A DNA stretch of 64,000 nucleotides from Stomoxys calcitrans (lineage: Eukaryota; Arthropoda; Insecta; Diptera; Muscidae). Below the pieces are notes generated by a model. The model saw only the letters and a program-made list of their open reading frames with translations. It was not told the DNA's origin and did no database searches. Of this stretch, positions 1 to 12,514 are shown piece by piece. Location: positions 25,168,776-25,232,775 of the forward strand of contig NC_081555.1 in assembly GCF_963082655.1 (NCBI RefSeq), written 5' to 3'. Made by a program: the position numbers and the translations under genes. Numbering within the stretch: position 1 is the stretch's first letter; each line of letters begins with the position of its first letter.

Positions 1-560
1 CTCGAAACCATGAAACACAGAAACACTAATGGGCCAATATTATTTTCTCTGAAGTTTGGATTTTTACGAGTTTTCTCAAAATTTCGTATTCTACACCTTA
101 GAAGTTAGCTTTGGATATCAGTGTTACAAAACCTCTTAAATAGGACTACAATTTATTTATATCCAGTGTTTCGATTCAAAAAACCATGGTACAGTCATAG
201 GCCGGTATTCTTTTCTTTGAACAAACTAAAATTTTGATTTTTGCGTCGTTTTCTCAAAGCTTCGTATACTACACCCTAAACATATGCTTTGGATATCTTC
301 ATGGTAAAACCCCTAGAAGTATACTACAATTTATTTGAATCCTGTGTTAAGATTCAATACCCTGAAACACTGATGGGTGGACTTCCGACCCATCAACTGA
401 ACAAAGCAACGTTATGAATTTTGCGACGTTTTCCTAAGGCTTCGTATACCACACCCTAGAAGTATGCTTTGGATATATGATATGAGAACACTCCTTAAAG
501 TAGGCTACAATTTATTTATTTAAAACTCAAAACATTTATTTATCTTCAGCGCTTCGATTA
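1..560. repeat. Tandem repeat, about 179-bp unit, three copies
   Basis: Three head-to-tail units are visible. The marker phrase 'ttctcaaa..ttcgta' recurs near 72, 251 and 430, a spacing of 179 bp, followed each time by 'acaccctaga.gtatgctttggatat' and 'acaatttattt'. The units are AT-rich and clearly diverged. The array runs off the left edge of the window, so its true length is unknown. Confidence 0.75.
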
Positions 561-762
561 ATCCCTAACAGTAATTTTTTTGACATTTAAAAAGTCTTAG
601 GGGAATTTAAGAGGTGACAGTCTTTACAAAGGCTGATAGGCCTAGGAGCCGTCACCGTATGACGCCTATAGTACTTTGCCTGAATTTAGTGGTTTAAGAT
701 TTTGTATAAAATCCATGGTAGAATGTTCCCAAAAGCAAGGTATAATCATCCAATAGGGCCTC

Positions 763-1730
763 ATGGGTCTGGTTTTGTTAGTCGAGTCAATAGAGGGTGT
801 GAAGGAGTCCTCCAGATTCCGCAGAAGCGTCGAAAACTTTTGGAAGCGTTCTAAGAAAGACGTAACCTGGAATGAGTCTAGCTCTGAGACGCTCGAGCTA
901 CTGGCTGCTAAGCACTTCCCCGGGTGCTTGGGTGGGCGAGTCATTGTCCGTGGTTGATGACATGATAGCGTAGGGTTAGATAGTTGTTGTTGTTGTTGTA
1001 TGCTGAGGTGGCAGCCCTTGCCGATGAAGGACTTCTTCGGGTCAATTCGGTACGTACAACGGGCTGCCATGGGATTGAGGGTAAGATAGGGACCGGATGG
1101 CGTACTGTCTTCTATGCTGCAAAAACCAGTACCGATTGTCATACGATTGCTTGATATGATTTTTAGGAGCTGCGTTTTGCTGGATTATGTACTGACTGCG
1201 TGGCGGGAGGTTAAAGTGGTTTTTATTCCGAAAGCGGGAAAATCGAGATATTTTTTGCCCAAGCACTACAGGCCGATAAGCCTCTCAATCTTCATTTTGA
1301 AGATTTTTGAGAGACTTATTGACATAAGTATTAGAGACCGTCTCGACCCTTCCCTGGTTTGCGGCTATCAGCAAGCGCACACTAATGGTCGGTCAGTTGC
1401 TAGAGCCCTTCATGGCTACATCGAGGGTAATTTGGGTGTGGGCGACGTCACTTTGTTTGCCTTCTAGGACTTAGAAGGAGATTTTAAAAACGTCAAGTTG
1501 GAGTCCATACATGGCACTCAGTTGGACATCGAGGCCCCCGTCTTTTTATAAATTAGGTTGATACGATGCTGAAAGGGCGAATTATCAACGCATCACTGGC
1601 AGAGGTCTCGATGGAGAAGATTATGACCAGAAGAACTCCACAATGAGGAGTTATCGCCTCTATTGTGGCTTTTGGTGGTCATTGGAATTTTGAGTTCTTC
1701 CGGAAGGGGAAGGGAGAAGGCCCTAACGCC
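763..1730 (+). pseudogene. Non-LTR retrotransposon ORF2 fragment (reverse transcriptase, N-terminal half)
   Basis: Broken reading frames match the linker and first part of a LINE reverse transcriptase. Residues resembling 'SSSETLELLAAKHFPGCLG' (near 875-935) are typical of the segment before the RT. At 1198-1350 'WREVKVVFIPKAGK' and 'HYRPISLS' are RT motifs, followed by 'VCGYQQAHTNGRSVARALH'. After a stop near 1467 the similarity continues in other frames ('DLEGDF', and 'TRRTPQ' near 1630 in place of the usual TPQGG). Several frameshifts and stops make it dead. It belongs to the RNase-H-bearing group seen elsewhere in the window. Confidence 0.8.
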
Positions 1731-1899
1731 TTTCTATCAATTCACAAACATCTGCCTAAAACTATGCTTCATTTGTCATTAAAAACACAACACCTTACTG
1801 TAGACCATAATTTAGGTAAATATCTTTACTTTAACTTCGGTTTATTCCTAATTAAAACATGCCTTATTTCCAAATTCAAATACCCTTAAGGTCATTTAT

Positions 1900-3440
1900 A
1901 TAGGCACCTTATTTTATTTGCTTATTGCCAGAGTTTAACATAAAATTAGTTTGCATTGCCTGCGTTTAATTTTGAACAGCATTTTTCAATTATAACCAAT
2001 GATGATGATTATGATGATGGCTAGACCTTAAGGCCCAACGTTTGTTCGGTCCAGTGGCCATTGTTCTCTCATTGGTAAGCGCAATATGCTAGCATTCTAT
2101 CCACCGAGTCAGTCACACAAGCATTTGTGGTGACATTACAAATGGCCTAAAAGTCACGAACTAATAATCTCATTATTATTAAAGTATTTCACAAACAATT
2201 GAATGCGGATAATAATAGAGGAAAAATAGCAAAGAGGGTGAATTCCTAGCCAGCTCACAGCGCCTTGCAATTGCTCACTCTACTCCTGAAAGGCTAGTAA
2301 TAATCTCCATAAGAAATTCCAAACATCCCTCTCGGGCTTCATTTTCCAGCTAGAGTTTGAGAGGCAGAAAAGTTAATAAGGATCTGTGCAAGGAACGAAG
2401 GAAGGAAATAAGAAAGTCACCCATAGCACAGGCAATAAATGAACCCCGAAGATGTAGAGCCTCAAAGGGAATACCAGAAATTTTTGCATGCTTCACAAAA
2501 GAATTCGAATGGAAAAGCATCTTCAATGATATAACAATGGAATTGTGTATAGCTCATGTGTTAAAACTAAGGAGGGAGGCTGAACAGTAAAAGGAAGGCA
2601 AACCTAGGCACTTCTAATACCATCATTGAATGTTCGAGCGAAAATATGTGAATTAGTCAATTATAAAAGTTCCAAGAATTTATTAGTTATAACCTCAAAT
2701 TATTGGGTGATGAGGAAATAAATATGAAGCATACCTTGCAGGCCGGCCGACACCAGCAAACAATGGCATACTTTGGGGAGGCCTTATAATCCAATATGGA
2801 ATCCAATTGTTGACAAAAAAAACTACCATTATTCGCTGTAACTGCTATTAATTAAGATTGACACAAAACTCATTATTAACTTACTGTAAACCAGTTTTGG
2901 CTACCTGCCTAGCCCTTTGTGCCACAAGAGTAGCCACAAAAGTGACTACTTTCATGTCACATGAATCCAATAATTTTTCAATTATATTCCCAGCAGGTGA
3001 GCGCAATTGCCAAGCCCTAGCGCAACAAAACTTTCCCCATTTTGCCCAGAGATGGGCCATACAAAGGCCAACTTTAACAATACAGGGGCAAAAAGGGGAG
3101 GATGTGTTGCAACTTTTCTTTTATTTCTCAATTTTGGCTGAAGAATAACCGTTTAACAGCACACAGTTCAACCCATCACCACAGTTTTTCTTGCAAACCA
3201 ATTTAAGTGTCAAAACCAGGCACCCATCACTATGGCAGGCTGGCGAAAATTTCTCTTGAAACACTTTCAAAGAAATGCACGCTTATTTTTGGCTCCACTC
3301 CTTCCCCTACTTTGCTCACATGCTCCCCGATTGCCATGCAAAGAGGGCTTTTGGTAAAGGCATTGTTTTCATGGCTGTGTTTAATGCGAGCTTTGTTGCT
3401 GTTTTGGTTGGGCGTCTGAGTTGCTTCTTTTGCAAGCTTT
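1900..3440. other. Unassigned stretch
   Basis: AT-rich DNA with only short open frames (the longest about 96 codons near 2858-3148). No recognisable domain, splice-consistent exon or repeat was seen. It lies upstream of the Vsx exons and may be intron or intergenic. Confidence 0.5.
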
Positions 3441-3447
3441 CAACTCT

Positions 3448-4160
3448 TGTCCGGGGTCTTATTCATTTTTCAATCACTGTCATCTCTACGGGTGGGTCAA
3501 CTATGGGAGGAAATTTGATAAAAGTATTTCACATAGCTATGAAATTGTCACTTAAAGGCTGTAGTTGAGTAAAAATAAAAAAACTGTAGCATGCTTTTGG
3601 GCTCCGGGGAATGGTTTAAATTGGGTACAATGGGGAGTTGCTATAGGCAAAATAAAACTTTTTCTTGTATTTTTAAAGAAACATGCTAAACTTTCTTAAA
3701 ATTTGGTATTTTTAAAAAATTTTCTTAGAAAATAAAATTTGTACAAAATTTTCTTATCAAATATAATGTTTTTTAAAAATTTTCGTTAATCTATTTTTAG
3801 GGAAACCTTTATCAAAATTGTATTTTTAAAGAATAATTAGTTTAACAAAAATTTTTTAAAAATTATATTTTATAAGAAAATTTTGTAAAAATTTTATTTT
3901 CTAAAAAAATTTTTTAAAAATTTTATTTTCCAAGAAAATTTTTTAAAAATTTTAAATTTTAAGAAAGTTTTGCATGTTTCATCTCTAGTCCGGGGTCTTA
4001 TTCATTTTTCAATCACTGTCATCTCTACGTGTGGGTCAACTATGGGAGGAAATTTGATAAAAGTATTTCACATGGCTATGAAATGTCACTTAAAGACTGT
4101 AGATATGTAAAAATGAATGAAAAATGTAGCATATTTTTGGGCACCGGAGAATGGTTTAAA
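3448..4160. repeat. Direct duplication of about 170 bp separated by AT-rich spacer
   Basis: The segment beginning 'ccggggtcttattcatt' at 3448 recurs almost unchanged at 3988, including the 'gtgggtcaactatggg' and 'aaaagtatttcacat' stretches and the following 'gcaccgg.gaatggttt'. Copy spacing is about 540 bp. Between and after the copies (3650-3985 and 4170-4440) are simple A/T-rich tracts made of variants of 'aaaattttnta'. Confidence 0.8.
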
Positions 4161-4469
4161 TTGGGTACGATAGATAGTTATTATATTTTATAATTTTTTT
4201 CAAAATTTTATATAAAAAAAAATCTAAAATTTAATTTTATAGAAAATTTTTATAAAAAATATTTTTAAAATTTTATTTCTGAAAAAAATGTGGGGCATTT
4301 TATTTCAGTAAAAAATTTTGCGAAATTTTTATTTCCATCGAAAATTATTCGGTAAAAATTTTATTTAAAATAGCAAATTTCTAAAAAAAATTTGCAAAAT
4401 TTGGTCAAAATTTCTAAAAAGAAAAAGAAAACTACATGAACCGGAACAAAATTATCCTTTTATCCGTTG

Positions 4470-5190
4470 AAAATTGATGCCAGTTTTGGGGTGTTTCGGG
4501 GTTGGGGCTCTTTACTCTATTTTAAATACCTATCATTTGATATCCATATTGTCCCAATCGGTTAATATGTTCTGCTGGGGGGTTTTGGGGGGAGAGAGGC
4601 CCTCAAGGAATACATTTTTTAGTCAGATTTGTACTCTAATGTTAAATACCTCTTCTTTGATACCCATCTTGCCCAATGCTATAAAAGTATCCTGGTGGGT
4701 GGTGTTTTTGGAGTGCGTTCTCTACTCTTAAATACCTTTCATATAATATCTATATTGCCCAAAGCGGTAGAAGTGCCCTGTTGGGTGGTATTTTTGGGGG
4801 TGGGGACACCACCGACACTTATGGTGACATTTTAATTCCAAGTTCGTACACTGCTCTTAAATACCTTTCATTTGATACCCATATTGTTTCAATCGGTAAA
4901 TATATCCGTTCGGATGGGTTTTGGGATGGGGCGTCCCCCCAGGTTGACCCCAAAATTTGACCAATTTAGTTTTTGTTTTAGGTACCATAAGGTGGCATTA
5001 AAAAATAACGCTTAAATCGGTGCACCCTTCTCCAAGATCTGGTGTTTTTGAAAATGGGGGGGAGGGGAGAGTCCGACCCCACTTCCGATATCACCGGGGG
5101 CTCAAACTCTACCACCTTTGAAAATTTCATGAAAATCTGTTCAGCCGTTTTTGAGTCTATACGGAAGAGACAAACAAATAAAGCGTTACA
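4470..5190 (-). repeat. Family B tandem repeat block
   Basis: Units contain 'aaatacctttcatttgatacccatattg' variants followed by G-rich 'gggtggtatttttggggg'. This is the reverse complement of the array at 7060-9990. The block ends with 'gttcagccgtttttgagtctatacgg' near 5140-5165, the mirror of the phrase that opens the 7060 array. Unit length is about 120-130 bp. There is no coding capacity. Confidence 0.75.
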
Positions 5191-5199
5191 ATTTCATTT

Positions 5200-5880
5200 T
5201 ATTATATTTAGTAGAAGATTGTTCGTAATAAGTTTCGTTTTTGGTATCATTTTCTACAAACAAGTTTCCTCACTCTAATAAATCCATCAAAAAAGCTTAG
5301 GGTTCGTTTTATGGCATTCGCTGTTGTTGTTTCCCAAAACGCCTAAAAGTATGCCAAGAAAAATATCAAAATACACAACCATCGGCGATGGGCCAATATC
5401 AAAAAGTCATTTAGAGGAAGAATAACATGAAGTAGCCAAACAACTTTTAAAACTAATTTGTTTACAAGCATACAACATGTTCCAACCCTTCTGAATGGTT
5501 AAGAGGAGCAGCAACCATTTATCTTTGTTCCACTAGGTTATCTTGCCAAATCATTGTTATGGTCTTGTTACATGCCTCAATTTTCTTTGTGGATATTTGG
5601 GTTCGGGCTAATGTTCTTTTTTTTCATTATGGAGTTAAAAAGGGTTATTTTTAGACGTTGGGATGGTTGTTTTAGTTTGTATAAGGAAAACAATGACATT
5701 TGTTCATGTCAAAAATTTGGCATAAATGGAAATAACAACGAACATAAAGGAATTATTTAAACCATTTTGTGCAAGGAGCAATACAACCAGTGAAATAAAT
5801 GTAACAAAAGCAAAAGGTTAAGAGTTAGACAGTTAATTTTTTAAATTCATTGCGAAGGCGTAACGAAAGTTTGTCCAGGG
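5200..5880. other. Unassigned stretch
   Basis: AT-rich sequence with no recognised gene or repeat. Open frames here are under 70 codons and lack domain features. Confidence 0.45.
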
Positions 5881-5884
5881 TCTT

Positions 5885-6058
5885 AATATATTAACATAGG
5901 TTAGGTTAAAGTGGCAGTCTGAAATTAGACTTTTTTAGATTAGGTTTGTCCATTGTGATACCTCAATAGCCACCGACTAAAAACCTTTAATGGGAATAGA
6001 ACCTACGACCTTCGCGCTAGCACTCTTAGGTAGCTAACGGGGCACTTAAATCTTTTTT
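5885..6058 (-). repeat. Candidate second tRNA-like SINE fragment
   Basis: Read on the minus strand it starts with 'GTTAGCTACCTAAGAGTGCTAGCGCG', followed by a box-B-like 'GTCGTAGGTTCTATTCCC'. It ends in 'AACCTAACC' after about 170 bp. The spacing of the A-like and B-like boxes fits a tRNA-derived promoter, but there is only one copy in this window, so the call is tentative. Confidence 0.4.
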
Positions 6059-6080
6059 TAAAAACTTTATATAAAACAAT

Positions 6081-7057
6081 TAAAAGTGAGCTAAGTTCAG
6101 CCGGGCTGAATTTTGGGAACCCGCCACAATGGATTCTGCTAAAAATGCACACAAACTAAATTTAGTTGTAGTTTAGTTGTAATTTTACTCTACATATCAA
6201 ACTTCTGTCAAATCAGAAAAATTAAAGCTTCTAGAAACCGAACAAGGATGATCGAGATACCGGTTTACATGGGAGCTATATCAGGTTATAGACCGATTTA
6301 GACCGTACTTGGCACAGTTATTGGAAGTCATAACAGAACACTATCTGCAAAAATTTAGCCAAATCAGACAAAAATTGCGGCTCCCAGGGGCTCAAAAAGT
6401 TACATCAGGACATCGGTTTATATGGGAGCTATATCAGGTTATAGACCGATTTGGGCCGTACTTGGCGCAGTTGATGGAAGTCAGTTGATGGAACACTACG
6501 TGCAAAATTTCTGTCAAATCGGACAAAAATTGCGTCTTCCAGGGGCTCAAGAAGTCAAATTGGAAGATCGGTTTATATGGGAGCTATATCTAAATCTGAA
6601 CCGATGTGACCCAGTTGCAATCTTCGATGACCTACATCAATATTAAGTATCTGTGCAAAATTTCAAGCGGCTAGTCTTACGCGTTTGACCGCTATCGTGA
6701 TTTCGACAGACGGATGGCCGGACGGACATAGCTAGGTCGACTCAGAACGTCGAGACGGCTTCCAGGGGCTCATGAAGTCAAATCGGAAGATTGGTTTATA
6801 TGGGAGCTATATCTGAATCTGAACCGATATGACCCAATTGCAATCTTCAACGACCTACATCGATATTAAGTATCTGTGCAAAATTTCAAGCGTCTAGCCT
6901 TACGCGTTCGAACGCTATCGTGATTTCGACAGACGGACGGCCGAACGGCCAGACGGACATAGCTATAGTTTATGGGGTCTTAGACGAATATTTCGAGGTG
7001 TTACAAACGGAATGACTAGATTAGTATACCCCCATCCTATGGTGGTAGGTATAAAAA
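6081..7057 (-). mobile_element. Family A element (non-autonomous, hairpin-ended, about 150-bp internal units)
   Basis: Both ends are present. The hairpin end lies at the left (GC-rich inverted repeat 'TTCAGCCGGGCTGAA' just inside it). The other end is at the right, 'CCTATGGTGGTAGGTAT'. Inside are tandem units carrying 'gatcggtttatatgggagctatatc' and 'aaatttcagccaaatcgg'. Near the right end is the 'gacagacggacgg' tract typical of the family. Strand follows the convention that the hairpin marks the 3' end. No intact ORF. Confidence 0.8.
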
Positions 7058-7059
7058 TT

Positions 7060-9990
7060 TTTCCGTATAGACTTAAAAACGGCTGAATCGATTACCTTGA
7101 AATTTGCACAGATTGAATAGGTTGGTCTGGAAGGAAATATGGGCTATAAAATTTTCTGATATCCGGAGGGGGGTGGACCCTCCCCCTTACCAAAAAAGTA
7201 CTACCCAAAAATGAAAGTGGACCGATCTGGACAATATGGGATTCAAATGCAAGGTATTCAGGAGTAGAGTACGAATTTCATAACAAAAATTGGGTCCAAG
7301 TAACTAGGGGGCCGCCCCAGCCCCAAAACCCCTAAAATAGGTTTATTTGCGTATCATGATAATATCGGACTTAAATAAAAGGTACTCGGGAGTAGATTAC
7401 GAATATGGTCAGGAAGGGGGAATAGGCTTTATAACGTATTGATACCCCCGTTACCCAAAATCAAAAGTAGGCCGATAAGAAAAAAATAAGTATCAAATGA
7501 AAAGTATGAGGGAGTAGAAAACGTATCTGGAATACAAATTCGGTGGGGTCACTCCAACCCCGTTACCTAAAAATACCACCCAAGAACAAAAGTGGGCCGA
7601 TAAGAACAATATGGGTATCAAATGAAAAGTATGCGGGAGTAGAAAACGAATCTGGAATACAAATTCAAGGGGGTCACTCCAACCCAAACCCCCACCCTCC
7701 TCCAAAAAAAGCTCAAAATAGGCACATTAGCCAATCACGGCTATATGGGACTCAGTTTTTTTCATTGTTCCATATAGACTCAAAAACGGCAGAACCGATT
7801 TTCTCGAAATGTTCACATATTGTATAGATTGGTCTGCAAGAAAATATAGGCTATATAATTTTTCGGTATCGGAAGGGCGACGGACCTTCCACCTTATGCC
7901 AAAAACCCTAACCATAATCAAAAGAGGACCGATCGGAACAATATCACCGATCGGGACAATAGCATCAAATGAAGGTATTGGAGAGTAGTATACGAATATG
8001 GTATTAAATTTTAGTCAAAGTACCCATTGGGCCGCCCCAACCCTAAAAATCCCCCAAACCGACATATTGGACATTCATGTCAATATGGGGCTCAAATGAA
8101 AGGTATTTGGGAGTAGATTACGAATCTGGCATACAAAATCAGATCGAAGTATAGGGGGTTACCCTACTCCCAAAAACGCCTCAAATGGGCATATGACCCA
8201 TCATGGCTATATGGGACTGTTTGTTTTTTTCTTTGTTCCGTAGAATCAAAAAAGGCTGAACCGATTTTCTTATATATTCACAGATTGTGTATGTTTGTCT
8301 GTAAGGAAACATAGGCTATATAATTATTAGATTTCGAATGGGGGCGGACCCTTCCCCTTACCCCAAAAACACTATCCAAAACCAAAAGTGGACCGATGGG
8401 CACAATATGGGTATCAAATGAAAGGCTTGAAAACGAATATGGTATTAAAATTTGGGTCCAAGTACCCAGCGGGCCGCCCCAACCCCAAATCTCCTCTAAA
8501 CAGATATGTTAGACGTTCATTTCAATACAAAGCTTAAATTAAAGTATTTAGCATTAGATTACAAATATGGCATAAAAAATTAGGTCCAAGTGATGAGAGG
8601 TCGCCCCACCCCCAAATACCCCACTAATGGGCATATTACCGGACCATAGCTATATGGGACTTAAATGAAAGGTACTTGGGAGTAGAATACGAATACAAAT
8701 GCAAATTTTGACCATGAACATTCCACTAAGGAACAGGGGCAAACTTCTCACATATCAATGAGTGCAGTCCGATTCAAGGTTAGGCTCAATGATAAGGGGC
8801 CTCCCTTTTATAGCCGAGTCCGAACGGCGTGCCGCAGTGCGGTACCTCTTTGGAGAGAAGTTTTACATGGCATAGTACCTCACAAATGTTGCCAGCATTG
8901 GGAGGGGAAAACCACCGCTGAAAATTTTTTTCTGATGGTCTCGCCAGGATTCGAACCCAGGCGTTCAGCGTTATAGGCGGACATGCTAACCTCTGCGCTA
9001 CGGTGGCCTCCGTAGAATACGAATATGACCATAAAATTTTGCGTTCAAGTTTAGGTGGCACTTTTCCTCCTAAAAATACTTCAAATAGGTAAATTGACCC
9101 ATTATGACAATATGGGACTTAAATGAAAGGTATTTGAGAGTAGAAATCGAATTTGATATCCAATATTGGAGCCAAGTGTGTGATATGCCCTAAATCACCC
9201 CCTAAACTGAATTTCATTTGGGAGTAAAGATCGAATTTGATATCTATTTTCAGGGCAAAGTGCCGGTGGCCGCCCCAGTCCCAAAACACCCTACAAACGG
9301 TAAATGTTTACCAACCATGGTAATATGGGGCTCAAATTGAAAAAAATTTGGAGTGGAGCACGAGTTTGCTATCCATATATGAGTCCAAATGTCGATGTGC
9401 AATCCCTTCCCTGAAAAGCACTTCTCATTACCCTAATTTTCAAAAACACCAGATCTTGGAGATTGGTAATGTGATTCGTTTGAAATTTGTTCGCACTTTC
9501 ACAGTTATCATAAACACAACATGGTTTCTATTGTTGGGATCGGGTGCTTCGGGGGGCGCCTAAAACCCGCCAAATCAATAAGTAGACCAATCACGATAGT
9601 GTACAGCTCAAACGAAAAGTGCTTGAGAGTAAAAAACGAATTTGATATCCCATTGAAGAACCATGTGTTTGGGTAGCCGTCCCACGCCGAAATACCTCCT
9701 TTTTACATAAAAGCTATTTGGCGTGGAAATAGATTAATTTTCGGGAAATTTATACACATTTTCGGGACAAAGACCCTGGGGTCACCCCACCCTCAAACAG
9801 AACTTATTTACCGCTCATGCCATTATGGGGCTCATATAAAATGTACTTCAAAGTAGAGCATAAATATTATATTTAAGGTCCAAGTGTCTGAGGGGCCACC
9901 CCATCCCCGAAATACCCCCTAAACCGAAAATATTTATCAATAAGGCAATATATGGCTCAAAAGAAAGGCATTTGAAAGTAAAGTAAAAAT
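7060..9990 (+). repeat. Family B tandem array, interrupted by a SINE
   Basis: Repeats of 'caaatgaaaggtat..gggagtagattacgaatatgg' followed by C-rich 'gggccgccccaacccc' run for nearly 3 kb. Marker 'gagtaga' occurs at about 7263, 7391, 7511 and 7636, a unit of 120-128 bp. Units become more diverged to the right. It opens with 'gtatagacttaaaaacggctgaatcg', which recurs near 7775 and 8240 and suggests higher-order units. A SINE interrupts it at 8696-9011. Confidence 0.8.
8696..9011 (-). mobile_element. tRNA-derived SINE, full length, with target-site duplication
   Basis: On the minus strand the head reads 'GGAGGCCACCGTAGCGCAGAGGTTAGCATG' (box A) and 'GGGTTCGAATCCTGGCGAGA' (box B), followed by a body ending in a 'caaaatttgcatttg'-like tail. 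The flanks carry a perfect 14-bp direct repeat, GTAGAATACGAATA, at 8682-8695 and 9012-9025, which fixes the element at about 316 bp. This is the clearest full copy in the window and proves retrotransposition into the family B array. Confidence 0.92.
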
Positions 9991-10019
9991 TTGCCCAGGA
10001 ACCGAGTAGGACATTTTCT

Positions 10020-10216
10020 TTTAGCCGAGTCCGAACGGCGTGCTGCAGTGCGACACCTCTTTGGGGAGAATTTTGTACATGACCATGTGTGGCATGGTAC
10101 CGCACAAATGTGGCCAACATTTAGAGGGGATGACTACCGTTTTAAATCCTGTCCGATGTTCTCGCCAGGATTCGAACGCAGGCGTTCAAAGTCATAAACG
10201 GACATAGGCTACAGTG
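10020..10216 (-). mobile_element. tRNA-derived SINE, degraded partial copy
   Basis: Contains the conserved middle ('gccgagtccgaacggcgtgc', 'gcgacacctctttgg') and the tRNA-like head ('tcgccaggattcgaacgcaggcgttca') in reverse orientation. The head is mutated and the tail beyond 10020 is missing. Confidence 0.8.
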
Positions 10217-10219
10217 GCA

Positions 10220-11555
10220 GGATTTTAATATCCACATTCAGGGCGAATGTGGAGTTAAAGAAGGCGCAGTGGAGCGGCCCCGGTTCGGCTACTTATTTAT
10301 AATATTATATATTTTTTTAGGTCCCCCAGGCACCCTTGCTGTGTATAAAATCGGCTATATGGTCAAACATATCTAAACTTTCGTTTTAATTTATTAATTA
10401 AATTATCAACAATTTCCTTGGTTTTTCTTTCCAAAAAGGCGTAACCACAGTCTTCTTTTGGCTTACTTTGCTTTCAATTCTGGTTTATCCCAAAAAAGGA
10501 AACAAAAAAACGCCTACCAAAATCCATCCACCTTCCATTAAGTGAAGAAGATACACGATAAATGCCAAGAAAAGTGACATTTTCCAAAAATACCAAGAAA
10601 AATCTCAACAAATTAAGTAAACGATAAGACGAGTGGAAAAGCGGAGGATGGTGTTATTTGCAACTAATACCACAAGCCAGCAACGAACTAATCTGTAAAA
10701 TTAATTTTCTCTACAAACAGAGACAACCTCAATGTTCTGGAAACTGGCAAATAAAGGACTGAGGCTAAATTTTAAAACTCTGAGCCACTTGACGTAATTC
10801 CAATGCCCCAGGGAGCTTTTCGCCGCGTTAAACTTTTCGGTAGGTGGATAACAAGAACTATGAAAGAGGCAAGCAAATACCTCGCTTAGTGGGTTGGCAT
10901 TGTTTCGGCTATGAAATTCTCTTTGTTAATGTTTTAAGTGTTTTCTGTCTGTCTGTCTGTGTGTTTTTCGAAGGCAAGCATGTTTCATGGTGGTGGTTGA
11001 TTATGCCTGTATTAGAGTATGGCGGGTTTTTACACAATTTGCAATTATTTTCCAACCAAATCAAACAATTATGTTCTTCACAGAGCTTGGCTACAGCTTT
11101 ACTTACACTGCTGTGTGTTTTTGTATGCTATGAAGCACACGCATACACCCACGCTCTCTTGCATTTGTTGGTAATTTGTTCTTTAAGTCTTAAATTAACA
11201 ACAGATTGCTTACGAATTTTGTTTTTAAGTCGTACATATCGGCTTTGTTGTGGCCTTTTGTATTTGGTAACATAAGCGATAAATTAAAAATTTTGACAAT
11301 TGCATTGCCTTAGCGGAAGAGGGGGAGGAAGAGAAATGAATAACGATATACCTTGTCAGGCTAAGAGTAATAATAATTTCAGATATTTCTACGGAGTTTA
11401 AAAATGTAATTTAATTGACTTTGGTAGAGTAGGTCCTGCAGGATGTACATTTCGAATATTGCCTTTGAACAAACACATCATTGTTATGATCCAAAGTATA
11501 TCCTCAATTCCTTATTCAGGTAGGTCTTCAAAGAAATGAGAAATGGTAACACTGC
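10220..11555. other. Unassigned unique stretch
   Basis: Mostly non-repetitive DNA with a short (CTGT)n tract near 10948. A 143-codon open frame at 10844-11275 has no recognisable domain or signal. It is probably upstream intron or intergenic DNA of the Vsx locus. Confidence 0.45.
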
Positions 11556-11931
11556 TGATTATGCATTTAGAGCGCACAACAAGCCGATCCTAGCTTAGAT
11601 GGATGTCCATAATGACATACAGCGAATCAATGTACGCATCCTCTTTTCAAACTAACCCAACCTAACCCAAACCCTAGTGTATGTCCTTTATGTTTCTCTT
11701 ACCACTCTTACAGTTCCAGATAACGTACCATGTTTCCTTTAGTCCCTTAGCTTAATTTTCAATCAAAACCTCCTAAGATACACATGATTAGAGAACCTTC
11801 TGTTTTACCTGTCGAAAGCATTGCGACAGACCTTCCCAGGTTCAACCTCTTCCACAAAATTTTGGAGCCTTCACAGATCAGAATTTGTGACTTGTTGTCC
11901 GAATTGTTTAACAAGGTATTTCCTGGTTTTT

Positions 11932-12260
11932 ATACCCTCTACCATAGAATGGGGGTATACTAATTTCCTCATTCCGTTTATAACACCTCGAAGTATGCAT
12001 CTAAGACCCCATTAAGTGTATATATTCTTGATTGTCATGACATTTTAAATCGATCTAGCCAAGTACGGTCGTCTGTCTGTCTGTCCTTCCGTCCGTCCAT
12101 CTGTTTGTCGAAAGCACGCTAACTTTCGAAGGAGTAAAGTTAGGCACTTGAAATTTTGCACAAATAATTCGGTCGGTCCGTTGGGATTGTAAATGGGCCA
12201 AATAGGTCCATGTATTGATATAGCTGCCCTACAAACCGATCTTGGGTCTTGACTTCTTGA
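11932..12260 (+). mobile_element. Family A element, 5' end fragment
   Basis: Begins with the family A terminus 'ATACCCTCTACCATAGAATGG' and the phrase 'gtcgatctagcca.gt' plus a 'gtctgtctgtcc' tract. It is truncated after the first internal unit, where AT-rich palindromic sequence (12260-12420) takes over. Confidence 0.75.
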
Positions 12261-12514
12261 GCTTCTATACAGAGAACAAAATAAAAATCGGTTTCAATCA
12301 ATTAATCCAAATAATTTTTTGATTGAAACTGCTTCAATCACGAAAATGAAAACATTTTCAATTAAAAAATTGCCAAATTCAATTAAAAAAAATAATTGAA
12401 ATTTTCAAATAACTTTTTGGTTAGGCTGAAAAGAGGGCGCAGATATTCGCCCCATGCCACTATGAGCATACACCTAAGCCAATTATCGGCTTGTTATGCG
12501 CTCTAAATACCATA

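Noticed and set aside
10844..11275. 143-codon open frame rich in Leu/Cys
   Set aside because: No signal peptide at the start, no domain, no splice or promoter support. Likely chance.
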